The notes: a model not told the origin generated them from the letters alone. A stretch of 64,000 nt of DNA from Vespula vulgaris (GCF_905475345.1 NC_066608.1:2711001-2775000); one strand, 5' to 3'; shown: positions 34,925 to 47,345, counted from the first letter of the stretch. Program-made: numbers and translations.

Positions 34925-35440
34925 GTATATGAATGTATGTACATAGTAGACATATTGGAGCATGTACGCCAATGGGTTATACGTTTACACGTCGAATAAG
35001 CCCTTTGGGGGTGAATTGGATACGAGCGAACGAGTATTTGTTTATTTGGAAAATAAATGCATTAGGTAAAGCAGTCCATGTAAATGGGAAGGTTAAAACG
35101 ATGAAAAGAGGAGAAGAAAAAGGAAAAAAAAGAGAAAAAAAATAGAAAAGAAAGAAAGTGAAAGAAAAAAAAAGATCTTCCCGATATGGAACAAATATCG
35201 TGAATTTTCTTTAATTATCTACCTTCGTACAAACATACATACACACGCATAATATACTATCGCCCGTGAATTATAGATTTCTTTTATAAACGTGTCGATC
35301 TCGTTTGTTATAATCATTCAATTTGTTTATTGATTTGTTTTGTTTTTTATTCTTTCTTTCTTTTCTTTCCTTTTTCTTCCCCCGATAACGGCAATCGAGT
35401 TTATGCGAATCGATGCTCGAAAAATTGAATCTTATCCGAT
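34801..35440. other. TATG and TA microsatellites, then A-rich DNA
   Basis: (TATG)-like repeats from 34818 and (TA)n at about 34882-34917; a small unique patch at 34950-35090; A-rich DNA at 35100-35175; AT-rich to 35440. No gene. Confidence 0.7.
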
Positions 35441-35850
35441 TGTTATAGAACGCTCGAACGACCGATCTATCATCTGTTGGTGGTCGTACGAATAACGTTA
35501 CTACGTTCGGATAAACGTCCGAACAAAATTCTACGGATGAATGGGAGGTGTGACGCGTTAGTTCGTACTGCGCACTCTACGATATTTGTCCAAAGTCCGG
35601 AGATCGATGCCGTGCATCGCGTGCAACGTAGTTACAGAGGTTATATCTCGTCGAAATCTATTGAAATCTCTGTGCATAAATAACCGCATGTGCAATTTGA
35701 AAATCGCGGATGCGGATATACGCTAACAATCGTGACAGCGATTCCGCGACCGGAAACAAGTGGGTGGGTGGGTGGATAGGTGGTGAGGGGAGATGAGGAG
35801 GTTGAACTCGCGATTGGAATGGATTTCATAGATATTATGAGACTCCGATC
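35441..35850. other. GC-balanced unique block
   Basis: CpG-rich unique sequence including GATGCCGTGCATCGC near 35607-35621 and a short (GGTG)n patch at about 35760-35785. A 68-codon frame (35477-35683) has no recognisable motif. Confidence 0.3.
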
Positions 35851-36282
35851 TCTACGATCGTATTTACAATGATATTGTACATAAATAAATTTCGAAAATC
35901 ATATTGATCTATAGGTATCGATCTGTGTAATGCAAAAAAAATATATATATAGAAGGAAAGAGAGTGGGAGAAAGGAAGATATCCTTTTTGCTTTTATCTC
36001 GTTTCGATTGTAAGTAGATTAAACAAAGACTCGTTTGCAATTAGAGATTTGTAATTTCAACTCTGAAAGAAGGAAACATTGTTCTTTTGAAATGAGAGAA
36101 AGAAAGGGAAAGAGAGAGAGAAAGAAAAAGAGAGAGAGAAATCGAAAGGCTTGATGAATCGCATGTTCGCCATTTAAAAGGTATTATGTTTCAAATGCAA
36201 ACGTACTGGACTAATAATAACGTGTATACAATACGTGAGCATGGAAAGAACCAAAGGATATTACAAAATACGAAAAAGAAGA

Positions 36283-36324
<42 letters not shown>

Positions 36325-37640
36325 AGAAAGAGAAAAGCTCCAGCTCCCTTTTACCGCGAGTGAATACCTCGTGTTTTGTGTTATCAACTTTTTACAACAA
36401 TAATAAATTAAAAAAGCGGGTTTCACCGTTCCTGATCCATGGATAGTAACAACAATGTACACTTTAACACCAACGTTGCGTTAAATCTGTTACCGTTTAA
36501 TCCGGCTTTGTGCCATCGTGATCGATGATGTACTCAACATTCTTTCTCTCTCTATCTCTATCTCTCTATCTCTCTATCTCTATCTCTATCTCTCTTTCTC
36601 TCTCTTTTTGTAGTATTTTGTTTGCATATACGATTCGTGCTGATATAAAAATCGCTCACGAACGTGAAAATAAATGTAGGATTATATATGGGGAAGTTAT
36701 ATTTGGTGGAAGAAAAAAGAAAATAGAAAAAAAGAAAAAACAAAAATAGAGAAAAGGAAAAAGAATGTAAAAGTTGTTAAATACGAAATGTTAAGAAAAA
36801 TAATAAGTAATATGTGCTTTTTATTTTTTTAATAAGTAATATGTATTTTTCTTTTTTTTAATATTTAATTTATTATAACGTATTAATTTATAATAACGTT
36901 TATTTTTATGTAATAACGTTTTTTAATAATAAAATTGTTTGACAGATAATTTCGATATTGAAATTTATTCTTTATTTTATTATTATTATTATTATTAATA
37001 GTAATAGTAATAATAGTAATCAGACAACGTTCAGTTTGATAAATATTTTATTATCTTTCATTGTTACTTTTTAATTCTCAAATTCATTGACTTATTCTTT
37101 CACATACGAGTAATTTACTGTTAGTTTTTAATACTAAAATTCGTAGACGACCTGTTCGTTCACGATGTTAATAATAATTTTGTAATAAATTAGATTTCAT
37201 ATTATCATTTTTCGACAAAATCCACCGTTTCCTACCGTTTTCGTATACAACGATCATTCCAATATTTTAACATTGATTAATTACGTTACTTCTCTAATTA
37301 ACAAATTTTTATTCGAAGGTTTTACATGCGAGCGTGAATATTTTTCCGATAAAACGTAAGTTTAATTTGAACATTTAGATGCTTATCTATAATCGTATAT
37401 TCCGATCATTCCAATATCTCTTCCTTTTCTGTTTTTTTCTTTTTTTTTCAACTTATTCTCTTTTATTCTTCTCCTCTTTTTTATTTCCCTTCTTTTTTTC
37501 TTTTAATTTAAAATTACAAAATTACTACAAATGAATTTTATCCCCCGATTTAATTATTTAATTTCGATGCAGGAATTTTATTATTCTCGTTTACATTCTT
37601 GCTTGCATTCTTTAGAAATTTTATAGCTTTTGAAAGCTAT
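35851..37640. other. AT-rich stretch with GA and CT microsatellites
   Basis: Purine tracts at 36090-36145, (GA)n at about 36285-36336 and (CT)n/(CTAT)n at 36541-36607. From 36720 to 37640 it is AT-rich with T-rich tracts. No gene. Confidence 0.75.
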
Positions 37641-38168
37641 GTACCATTGTAAGACAAATCTTTGATGTATGCGAAATATATGCAATCAGTACAGAGAAAG
37701 AGAGGTAACTCCCTCCCTCTCTCTCTCTCTCTCTCTCTGTCTGTCTGCCTATCTGTCTGTCTGTCTCTCTTTCTCTCTCTTGTATTCGATAACGTCCCAT
37801 CGACGAACGTAACGAAGGACATCGTTAGCACACCGTAACCGTCATTATCGCCGCAAACGACTCATCGCGCGGACACTTGCTTCGTATATAGTCGTACTTA
37901 AACGCGTAAGTTGCGTAAACGGTAGCGAAATGGCATCGTTAACGATACCATATGACTTCTCTCTATCGAGTACTGCTTAACCTGCGGTTACTCTCTCCTT
38001 TGAGAGATCGTACTTGCTATCTATGGAAACGTTGAAAGCCAAAGCCAAATATATCGTCGTCGTCGTCGTCGTGTCTCAGTCGTAGTAATGTAAAGCAACA
38101 TTTCTATTCAGATTTGTCTATCGTGAGCTCTATCGTTATTCATCATCATATAATTCTCTATTTATCTA

Positions 38169-38225
<57 letters not shown>

Positions 38226-38280
38226 GTATCAATTTATCTCTCTTTTCGTATTCGTCATTATCTAACTAACTAACTAACGA
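37641..38280. other. CT/CTGT and CT microsatellites around a unique block
   Basis: (CT)n/(CTGT)n at about 37705-37779, GC-balanced unique sequence at 37785-38050, (CGT)n trinucleotides at 38054-38072 and (CT)n at 38171-38226. No gene. Confidence 0.7.
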
Positions 38281-38283
38281 AAA

Positions 38284-38565
38284 TTATATCGCATGTATCC
38301 TACATATTGTCCAGTTTATTAGCGAATCGAAACATAAACCATGTCTAGACACAAGGACTTCTAGTTCCTCTTCGTATAATTCCAGTGAACTGTTAGCTAT
38401 CGACATAGTTGTCTCATCTACCATCCCTACATCTCTATACATTCGACCCTGCCCTTTTATTACGAAACGGTTTAACGGACCGTCTATCATCGTTATCGGT
38501 TTATTATAGGAATTGGTTATAGACAATGATGCATAGCTATCTCCAGGAATCACATTGGTTTTCAA
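38284..38565 (-). other. Non-repetitive 93-codon open frame, minus strand
   Basis: This is the most protein-like unexplained open frame in the window. It reads like a soluble chain of mixed composition, with an acidic stretch LELYEEELEVLV at about residues 62-73 and stop TAA at 38284-38286. It has no ATG near its left end; the frame can open only at a TTG or in an upstream exon. The minus-strand upstream side is the (CAA/TAA)n repeat, with AAATGCAG as a weak acceptor candidate lacking a pyrimidine tract. I recognise no family. Chance is quite possible at this length. Confidence 0.15.
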
Positions 38566-38589
38566 TTTCCTCTTATCACTGCATTTGCT

Positions 38590-38599
38590 TTATTATTAC

Positions 38600-38654
<55 letters not shown>

Positions 38655-38660
38655 GTTGTT

Positions 38661-38727
<67 letters not shown>

Positions 38728-38736
38728 TTGTTGTTA
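38590..38736 (+). repeat. Compound TTA/TTG trinucleotide repeat
   Basis: About 147 bp. (ATT/TTA)n at 38590-38653 passes into (TTG/GTT)n to 38736 with only two or three interruptions. It reads as poly-Ile then poly-Val in one frame and as Asn/Thr strings on the other strand. The two-motif structure implies a point mutation converted part of one array and then expanded. Confidence 0.97.
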
Positions 38737-39475
38737 TCTGCTTTTTAATTTTATCGTATTCGGATCGGTTTATATTCGTTATTCGAAAAGCATTTTTTTT
38801 TCTCATTGATCATTGAACGTCTCCTTATCGGAACAAATTGATACGTTGTAATTATTTTAAAATTGTATATATTCAATTTATATCATTCTCAGAGTTAATC
38901 ATTTTTCTATTTATTTACGATAAAACATAAGTAAGTAGATAAGTACGTTTATTTACGCTAACAATAGCAGTTATTTAATTATTTTTATTTTTATAGAGAA
39001 AAAGTAGATATATATGTCGACTTCTTGATAATTCGTTTGGAGACATTGTAATTATATTATATTATAATCAACACGATTGAAATAACATATTGAATAATGA
39101 AAATAGTCTAAGATTAAAAATATTTTACATATTTATCAACTTGTCCAAAAAAAAACTTGATAAATTTTGAAATTTTCATTCGAACATCTCGAATAAACAT
39201 TTTCTAATTCACTCGTATACATATTTTTCTCACGAAAATTTCATTCGTGGTAACTTAAAAAAAGGAAGAGAGGAATACCGTTAAATATTATATCTGAGCA
39301 TATTTCTTTTTCTATTTATCAAACAAAATTTTGTCAAAATTGAAAATTGTTAAATTGTATCAATCTGAACTGGTCGGTTCAACCTTCCTATCTCTGTTGG
39401 TAGAATTAGAAAAGAACAATTATGAATTCATAAGTCAATAGAGATTTTCTGAAGAGATTCGTTCATCGTTAGCTA
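38737..39475. other. AT-rich filler
   Basis: AT-rich unique sequence with stops in every frame. No repeat unit or gene seen. Confidence 0.65.
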
Positions 39476-39850
39476 AAGCTCTTCTATGATAGAACTTTTG
39501 GGATATACACGAGCCGCCGGCGTTGGTAGCAATGGCGGTGGCAATGGCGGTGGCAATGGCGGTGGCAATGGCGGCGGCAACGATGACGGCAGTAGCGGCG
39601 CTTAAGAGAAACGGAAGCTCGCTGAAGCTTTCGCGGTTTGCTTGCTGACTTCGCCGCGCGTCTTATCCGTACGGCACTCCAAACTTTGCTAAGTCAATAG
39701 AGAGGCGGTGTTCACCGGATGAGAGGCTTCCGCGTCGTCCTCTTCGATTAGTTTCGTTCCAGAACTCTGTTGCTGCCTGTTCCGCTAAACTTTCGAGTCG
39801 TCATGGCCGAATAGTTGTCTTTCTTTGACTTTCTTTTAGTTCTTAATGAA
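39476..39850 (+). other. GC-rich island with 12-bp minisatellite and 39-codon ORF
   Basis: A GC-rich island in strongly AT-rich DNA. The unit GGCGGTGGCAAT repeats about four and a half times at 39533-39590. A tiny frame from the ATG at 39486 to TAA at 39605 (39 residues) passes through it in phase and encodes GGGN repeats followed by NDDGSSGA. The frame has no known relative. The island continues with unique CpG-rich DNA to about 39850 and may be regulatory or an exon of an unseen transcript. Confidence 0.35.
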
Positions 39851-40010
39851 TAGAACGGACACGGTCTAGCTTTTCTGTGTGCTACCTATAAGAATATTTT
39901 TTCGTTTCTCTATACTGTAAATAATTAGAAATCTACTTTCTTTTTCCTTTTCTTTTTTCTTTCTTTTTTATCTTTTTTAAGTCTAATTTTTTATTTTTTT
40001 TTTTTATAGG

Positions 40011-40325
40011 AAATGGAATATAATTATGAAATGAATATATAGAGATGGAGATAAAAAAAAATGTTGATTTGTCACTTGGTTATTAAAATATGCCAAAGTT
40101 ATTAATTTAAGTAGAATTTTCTTGAGCGACTGTATTCATTCTTGATATATTAATTTTTTAATTTTTTATTCAAGTTATACGAAATAGAATAGAATCATAA
40201 AATGAATATATAATTAAGTAAAGAATGTTGACTTGTCATTTAATTATTAAAATATGCCAAGTTCGTCTAAGGTTATTAATTTAAATGGAACGTTCTCGAG
40301 TAACTGTAGTCACTCTTAGTATACG
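40011..40325 (+). repeat. Diverged tandem duplication, about 171-bp period
   Basis: AAATGGAATA at 40011 and AAATAGAATA at 40182 begin two copies that share, in order, GAATATATA, ATGTTGA(T/C)TTGTCA, TTATTAAAATATGCCAA, GTTATTAATTTAA and AACTGTA/GACTGTA. The copies differ by substitutions and small indels. Non-coding. Confidence 0.8.
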
Positions 40326-41192
40326 AGCGAGCGTTCAACGTTGGATTACTATAGTCAACTTTAGTAAAGAAAGAGTTAAGCAAAACTAAATGGCGAAGTG
40401 TTTTCGGGAGCAGACACTAACATAATGCGTCAAGATCATACACGCGGATGTATATTTATGTATATACGTAAATACAGTATTTTTTATCATTTTGATTAAA
40501 TTGTGAGATCGATCATAAATTATATTGTTAAGAATTAAGTTTCATATAAAGATCTAAGTTTATAATCAATCACAAAAATATTCGAATGATTGTAGAAATT
40601 AAATAATTGAATAATTTTATTTATACACATGAGATATTAACAGCAAAATGAAGTCAAATCGTAACTATTAAAAATGATATTTTACTTGAAAATTTAAACG
40701 TCTAATCGATCAAAAGAATAGTTTTTGATAATTTTTGAAAGTTACATCCCTGTATATGCGTGTATACATATTTATATAAATAAAATATCAAATGCAAAAA
40801 TAATAAAAATTTCTTTCGATCGAGAGTAAACTCTTAAGAGAAAGAAATTATAATGGAAAAGAGTTTAATTCTCGATTGATATAATAGTTCGTCAACTCGA
40901 TGAATTTTTTACGATTCACTTCATTCAAGATCGATGATATTTAAGATCTGGTGTTCGAGAGTATTATGTAAGTCACGTCAAACTTGGGGATCGTACTTTT
41001 AGAAGATTTTTCTCGTCGTTGCTTTTTACGTATACTTGATGATTAAAGACCCATATAGGTGGGTTGCTAGAAAGGAAAAGTAGATGAGAACAAAGACGAC
41101 TTAGGAACGCGGATAAAATGTCACTGTCTGTCGAATGTGCGAGAGTTTCCTTGGAGAAAGAAAAAGAGAATGATAGAGATAAAAAGAGATAA

Positions 41193-41224
<32 letters not shown>

Positions 41225-42690
41225 GAAAAAGAAAAGATTTTCTTCTTACGAGTTTTTTTGCAAAAGAAAAAGAAAGAAGGGAGAACCACAGATAAGAGGA
41301 AAACGTTAAAAAGTTAAGAAAAATTGACGCATCGTGAAAATAGTATTACGTGATTTTAATATCGTTTAACATCGTTTGATAACAAATTCGTTTAACAACG
41401 AATATACTTTACCTAATATGACAATTTGAGCTCATATTTCGATTTTTGAAAAATTACTGGATTTCAAACGTTTCGCACTGTGCTGGGTATTTTCAGTGAA
41501 AAAGCCAGACAAAAGTCCATTTCAAAAATTTTGAGCGTAAAACTGTGCAATTTCATCCATTCGAGATTGTTGAATATGCGAGGAACAATGTATCAAATTT
41601 TTTTCCTTCTTTCTCTCTCTTTTTTTTTTTTTTCTTTTTTTCATTTGTACACTCATGAAACAGTAAACCTCATCGGGAATTTATAAGATTTTATGACACT
41701 TGATTTTATTTCTTTTTTCTTTTTTTTTATTTTCATTAATCATCCTATTTTAATTCATTAATCATTTTTTTGGAATCGAGAAAATATTAATTAGGACGGC
41801 TCCGATGAAGGATCAATTGGTATTTCTATTATATATATATATTTTTTTTTTAATAAAATAAAGTAGCAAATAAAATTTTATTTAAAAGAAATCACGTTAT
41901 ATCCGACATATTTTCAGTTTTTACTGATCGTCAATTACATTTTGTAACCTGAGTAAGTTCGCGTAAGTTATATATATATTCGGTTATATATCTGAACAAA
42001 AATTTTATCGTTATTTGAGATGAGCAATCAATTTACGAAATTTATCAACAACACAAGACAGTTATTAATCAAATGAAAATAAAAATATAAACTTTAGCGT
42101 GACAATAAAGCGAACAATTTTTGCTTAATGATGTAATTTAAAAAGAAATTACTCCTATAAATAATAAATTGTAATCATAGAGATTAACTTGTTAAACGGA
42201 TAAATTTTTGTTTAAAACGTGGATCTATTAAATTTACTTAAATGAAATACGAGATAATACGAGATAATACGAGGAAAAAACTCAGTGTTATCTAAAAAGG
42301 AAAAAAAAAAGAAAAAAGAAAATTGAGAATTAACTATCATATAATAGAACAAAAGCATTTAACAGTTATTTGAATAAAGTCACGAATTAAAAATTATACT
42401 TGTGTTCTTTTTCCCTAATATAATAAAAGTACGCAAGTGTAACAAGTACAACAATGTTTAACTATTTGTTTATTTTTACAACTTGTATTATTACTTATCG
42501 CGAATAAACATTTTTCAAATCATTTCACAATAATTTCAAACTTATAAATTATTTAAAAATGACCTTATCAAAAATCAACAAAATCTTTTTAAAATTGACA
42601 CCTATTATATATTAATGTTCAGATAGTTCGAAATTTATAAATAGATGCGCGAATATGCGTATCTATCGTATTCGCTAATAATCTTTGTTT
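40326..42690. other. AT-rich gene-free stretch
   Basis: A (GA)n tract at about 41157-41225 gives Phe/Ser/Leu frames on the minus strand. T-rich runs at 41606-41642 and 41710-41732, and a short triple repeat of ACGAGATAAT at about 42248-42275. Otherwise AT-rich with no gene. Confidence 0.7.
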
Positions 42691-42694
42691 CGAC

Positions 42695-43100
42695 GTAATA
42701 TTTGTTCGTCCGTACTGGTCGAAAATAAAACGAAACTCGAAATCGTCGATACGCGAAATCGTTTTTGCACGTTCCCTGCGTTATCTGCACATGCAAGCCG
42801 GGTTTAATTGCATACAATTAAGCTGTATTTTATGCTCTTCCGCACGACCGCACGGTACAGACGTGCAGAGGCATTCAATCTCATTACAATCTCAAAAATT
42901 GTTCGGATTCGCTAACCGGGAAGCTGGTAATCAGCCTCCCGGCGCAACGATGGTACGGCATTCGAAAAACGATCGATTATTTCATCGGCAATGCGTTCAA
43001 TCCACTTACCGGGTAGTGGATATTTCTCCATCCGCCATGAAAATTATGTTGGAACTTTGCGTAATCGTAAAACGATTCGAAGATCTCGTAAAAAGATAAA
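42695..43100. promoter_or_regulatory. GC-balanced island with inverted homeodomain half-sites
   Basis: A unique island stands out from the AT-rich flanks. At 42804-42821 is a perfect dyad TTAATTG-CATA-CAATTAA, two TAATTG homeodomain half-sites facing each other. An ATG at 42791 opens a 102-codon frame to 43099 of mixed composition and without a known motif. I think a conserved regulatory element is more likely than a gene. Homeodomain binding is inferred from motif only. Confidence 0.35.
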
Positions 43101-44182
43101 AACGTATGAGTCATCGTACGATTTAATCTTTTCGGATTATCTTTGGACGTTCGTGATAATTATTTCGCAACACGATAATAAGATAGATAAACGATACATT
43201 GAGAATATTTCAACGCGAATGGATACATCTTATAATACATTCTTAATATATTCGTAATTTACAGACGATTAGATCCTATAAACGAGAAACCAACAAGAAA
43301 AGTTATATCAATGAAAGTTTCTTACTCGAGGGAATGAAAACTACGGATAGATTTAAAATCTTCGTATTGAATGAAAATCTTTCCGTTCTCCTTGTAGATT
43401 TTCTTCTACGATCTACGAACGAGAGATCGCCCGAAGCGACTTATCCAAATTTTAAATGATAGAAATAAGAGAGAATTCATAACGATCTTCGTGGGAAAAA
43501 AATGTAGGTTCTGTTTTAATCGTCGTAATTTGTGAATTTATATATCTATAGATTATCTCTTCAGATTCTGATAAAGAGAATCGCGCGTAGAAAATTGTTA
43601 TGAGATTTGAACGATTGAATTCGTAAAAAAAAAAAAAGAAAAGAAAAAGAAACGAAGAAAGAAAGAAAGAAAGAAGGAAAGAAAAATTGAAAATTCATTC
43701 GCAAAAAGGTTCGTATCGACGAATATCTCGTTTTCTCGTTTATCACGATCAATGATGAATTCGTCAAATTTTTTGTTACGTTTTATATTCGCACAAACTT
43801 GCGTACGATCGAATGATACCGATCCAATTATATTTGAAACTATAGTTTACGATCTACGATCGTCTTTTTAACGATTTAACGCGATTCCAACGTCGAAATT
43901 CATTTTTCGATTCTTCGCAGAGAAATTCATTGCGGTTATATCTTCGGACTATTCATCTATCTATTCTTTTTCTCTTGCAACATGATTTCGTTACGTGTAC
44001 AACGAAAGTGTCCTATGCGATTGTTCCCAATTCGTTGCGAAACCTGAAGTACGTTGTCCTCGATTTTGCTATACGTTTTTGGATTGTCTATAACTCGTTG
44101 AACATACGTTAACCGAAAACGGATAAAAGACTTTTCATCGAAAATGTGTCACTATACCTAACGAACAATACTTCTTTTTTTT

Positions 44183-44223
<41 letters not shown>

Positions 44224-44790
44224 GCTCTTTTGTTATCGAAAAACAAACCGCAAAAGTTCCATCCTTACGATATGAATGGAAAATAAAAATGAATGGGACT
44301 GCAGTGGCAATTATTCGTAGAATTAACGTTCCAACGTCTCTTTTTCCTTTGATTTTTTTTCTTTTTTTCTTTTTGTTTCTCTCTCTCTCTTTCTTTCTCT
44401 TTTTCTTTTTTTTATCCTTTTCAGTGAAAATACATTCGTTTATCGTGACAATCGAACGAGCCGACGTGATTGTTCGTTTTTATGCTTTTAATAAGCACCC
44501 GTAAATCCAATCAATCCAATTTGGTATTCGTTTGATCGACGACTTTTATTATCTATTACAATTATATCCTTTAATCGTAGAGAGCTTTCAATATACTATC
44601 AAACGAAACGGCACTTTCGCCGTAGCTATTATTCGTTTGTTCTAATCGTACTGTAAATCACTATGAAACGTTTCGATCTCTTTTATAGGAAGAGAGAATA
44701 TTTTCATAGGAAAATTCAAAACACGTAGTGGATATTTTTTTTCGTCGATTTTAACGTAGCGTAGGATTACTGTGACTACGAAAAAAAAAG
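43101..44790. other. AT-rich stretch with CT repeats
   Basis: A-rich tract with GAAA repeats at 43625-43685, (CT)n at about 44186-44221 and pyrimidine-rich DNA at 44340-44415. The remaining unique sequence (43260-43560, 43690-44160) shows short frames only. No gene. Confidence 0.65.
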
Positions 44791-45075
44791 AGAGAGAGAA
44801 AGAGAAAGAGACAGAGGCAAAGTGAGAGAATGACAGAAACAGAGAGAGAGAGAGAGAGAAAGAATGAGAGATAGAGCGTACACGATGCGCAGAACGAGAG
44901 CAAATAAAGGGACCGTTCGAAATGGTGGGACATCGCGTTTGGACATCGCCCGGTTTGATAGCAAAGTGCCAAATGGAAAAGCCCTTTTCCCCGGTGTATT
45001 TTTCTCCGGCGAAAAGCCGTTTGCAAAACACGCTCGCGAGTCCACACGGAAAGAAAGAGATAGAGAGAAAAATAA

Positions 45076-45106
<31 letters not shown>

Positions 45107-45370
45107 TTGATATAGAGGGGCAAGGGGAAGACGGAAATAATTTATTCGAGACGAGAGCTCGCCTTCGACTTCGTCGCAAGACGGTGTCGTGACCGATCTT
45201 AAATGAAAATGATTTCCCTTGGGAAAAGAAAGGTATAAGGGCCGAGAAAGAGCGTAGGAATATAAAAGGAACTGGAAAAAGAGAAAGAGAAAGAAAGAAA
45301 TAGAGAAAAAGGGGAGAAAAAGGGGAGAAAAAGAGTGAGAGAGAGAGAGAGAGAGAGAAAGAAAAGAAGA
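44791..45370. other. GA microsatellites around a GC-balanced patch
   Basis: (GA)n-rich DNA at about 44791-44872, GC-balanced unique sequence at 44873-45050, (GA)n at 45065-45101, unique DNA to 45240, then purine-rich DNA with a GGGGAGAAAAA duplication (45310-45335) and (GA)n at about 45336-45370. The 421-codon minus-strand frame across the area is built almost wholly from these repeats. Confidence 0.75.
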
Positions 45371-45598
45371 CCTGTGTCTTAGGTTAAATCTCAGACTCCG
45401 TAAGAGTCGCATCCACTTTTCCATTCGTCTTTCTTGAGAAGTACGAACGGAATATAAATTCTTACGAATTAATGTTGTTCTCCTTGTGGATTTTCTACGG
45501 ACCAAGTGATTTCCCATATGATAGAGGAAAACTTGTGTTAGAAAATCTCTTAAGAATGTTAATAGCTTCGTATAGATAAAATAATTTAATTTCACACT

Positions 45599-45695
45599 CA
45601 CATATACACACACACATATATATATACATATTATGCATATATATACTATATACATATATATACAATATACATACATACATACATACATACATACA

Positions 45696-45767
<72 letters not shown>
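45599..45767 (+). repeat. CA, CATA and TA compound microsatellite
   Basis: (CA)n near 45600-45616, mixed TA/CATA to 45668, a clean (ATAC)n tetranucleotide of about 56 bp at 45669-45724, then (TA)n to 45767. An (ATT)n tract follows at 45828-45845. Confidence 0.97.
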
Positions 45768-45773
<6 letters not shown>

Positions 45774-45919
45774 TGTTTTTGATCTATCAATTTTTTATTT
45801 CTCTTTTTATTATATGTATATATATCATTATTATTATTATTATTCTTGTATTTTCTTTTAATCATTATTTTTTTTTTTTTTCTTCTTTTTTTTTCGTAAA
45901 TCTTCAATGTAGGTAGAAG

Positions 45920-46195
45920 ATCGTAGATATGGAGAGGACAAGAGAGGAGAAGGAGGAGGATGAGAAGTCGCCTCCCGGGGCCTATTTGTAAATCAGTTCC
46001 CGGTTGCAGGATTCTGATAAACGTCCTCGTTACGCGAAAACGTGCCGGCGTCGCGATTATTTAACATCACGATGCTAGCAAGCAGGCAACCAACCCCGAA
46101 ACATTTGTCTCTTGATACTCTCTTGTCCCTCCCCGGTGAAACCGTATCCTACAATGCATCGAACGACGTTACGAGACCTCCCCTTCCTTCTTTCT
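45920..46195. other. GC-balanced unique island
   Basis: Unique sequence with CpG-rich words (GTGCCGGCGTCGCGATTATT at about 46042-46061). No reading frame of note. Candidate conserved non-coding element. Confidence 0.35.
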
Positions 46196-46975
46196 AAATT
46201 TCCTAATAAAATCTACATTGAAAAACTTTCTTTCTTTATTCCTTTCTTTTTCTCTCTTTCTCTTTCTTTCTTCTTCTTCAAATAAAAATATGCTTTGAAT
46301 ATCAAAAAAATTTCTTTTCTTTTTTTAGATTTTTCGAGAAAGTTCGTAGAAAAATAGTTTTCAAACTCAATACGCGGAAAATTTGTTTCCGTTTGAAAAG
46401 AAAAAGAAAAAAAAAACAAGGGATAGAGTAGTATAGAAAAGAAAAGAAAAGTCAAAGCGAGAATGTAACTTCGAAATAATTTTTTCCTTTTTCTTTTTTC
46501 TGTTTTCTTTTTTTTTTTTTCTTTTTCACCAGTTCTCGCGTCACATGGCATGAAGTACTAAAAACGGGTCCAGTCAGATATATTTATTTGATATTTCAAA
46601 GAAACTTACTTTCATACGGTTGGAAGATACTTGGAAAAGTTGAAAAAAGGGCTTTTACTATTTTACGTTCCTATAAGATTCTCCGTTCTTATTCTATATA
46701 TTCTTATCGTATAAAACGTGATTACATATATATATGTACGTACGAACGTAAATCGATTAATGTAAATTTAGCCGGTAGAGTTGTTAAGCAAACTTTTCCG
46801 TGTGAAAGACGTATGGATCGTCTCGTCGTAAAGAAAGAAAAAAGGACCTCGGTCTACTGAGTCTTATTTGTCACCCTCAATTTTTTTCTTTTCTTTCTTT
46901 TTTCTTTTTTTTTATTCCACCTTCTCGTCCTCCTCTTTTTCTTCTTCTTCCTGTTCCTTTTTATTTCCCTTCGAT
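46196..46975. other. Pyrimidine and A-rich low-complexity DNA
   Basis: Pyrimidine tract at 46228-46280, A-rich at 46395-46455, T-rich at 46485-46525 and 46885-46970. A 90-codon frame at 46588-46860 of mixed composition starts in a TTG/ATT context and has no motif. No gene called. Confidence 0.55.
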
Positions 46976-47345
46976 AGGGCTCAAACCCCCTTCCGCTTTC
47001 AGCATTATCCATATTTATCCGTCATAGTGAAACAGCCCTAAGAGCACACAATTTTAGGGAGATCGATCGATCCAGTACATCGACGACGTCATCGTCCTCA
47101 TCGCTTCAGGACCACCTAATGGAGCATTGTTGACGCGACGTTGACGAAGACGTTGAAGGATCGAAAAGAAATTTTCCTACCCTACCTAAATCGTAGCTAC
47201 GACGCGTTTGCCCCGATAAACCAATTAGTTCCTCTAAAAGCTCTTTTCTCTCGTTCTATCGGACGGGATCACGTTCGATATAGACGTTATTTTCCGTTAT
47301 ACAACCATAGATATATATCTAATATTCAACGTAAATTTGTATAAA
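46976..47345. other. GC-balanced unique island
   Basis: Unique sequence, with a CGACGACGTCATCGTCCTCA stretch near 47082-47101. A 67-codon frame from 47141 carries no recognisable motif. Candidate regulatory DNA. Confidence 0.3.

Noticed and set aside
38526..38816. Poly-Ile/poly-Val frame
   Set aside because: A translation of the TTA/TTG trinucleotide repeat; the opposite strand is equally open as Thr/Ile strings.
44642..45907. Longest open frame in the window, 421 codons, minus strand
   Set aside because: It is made of (CATA)n, (TA)n and (GA)n translations joined by short unique stretches, with no domain. Microsatellites lacking stops in this frame explain its length.
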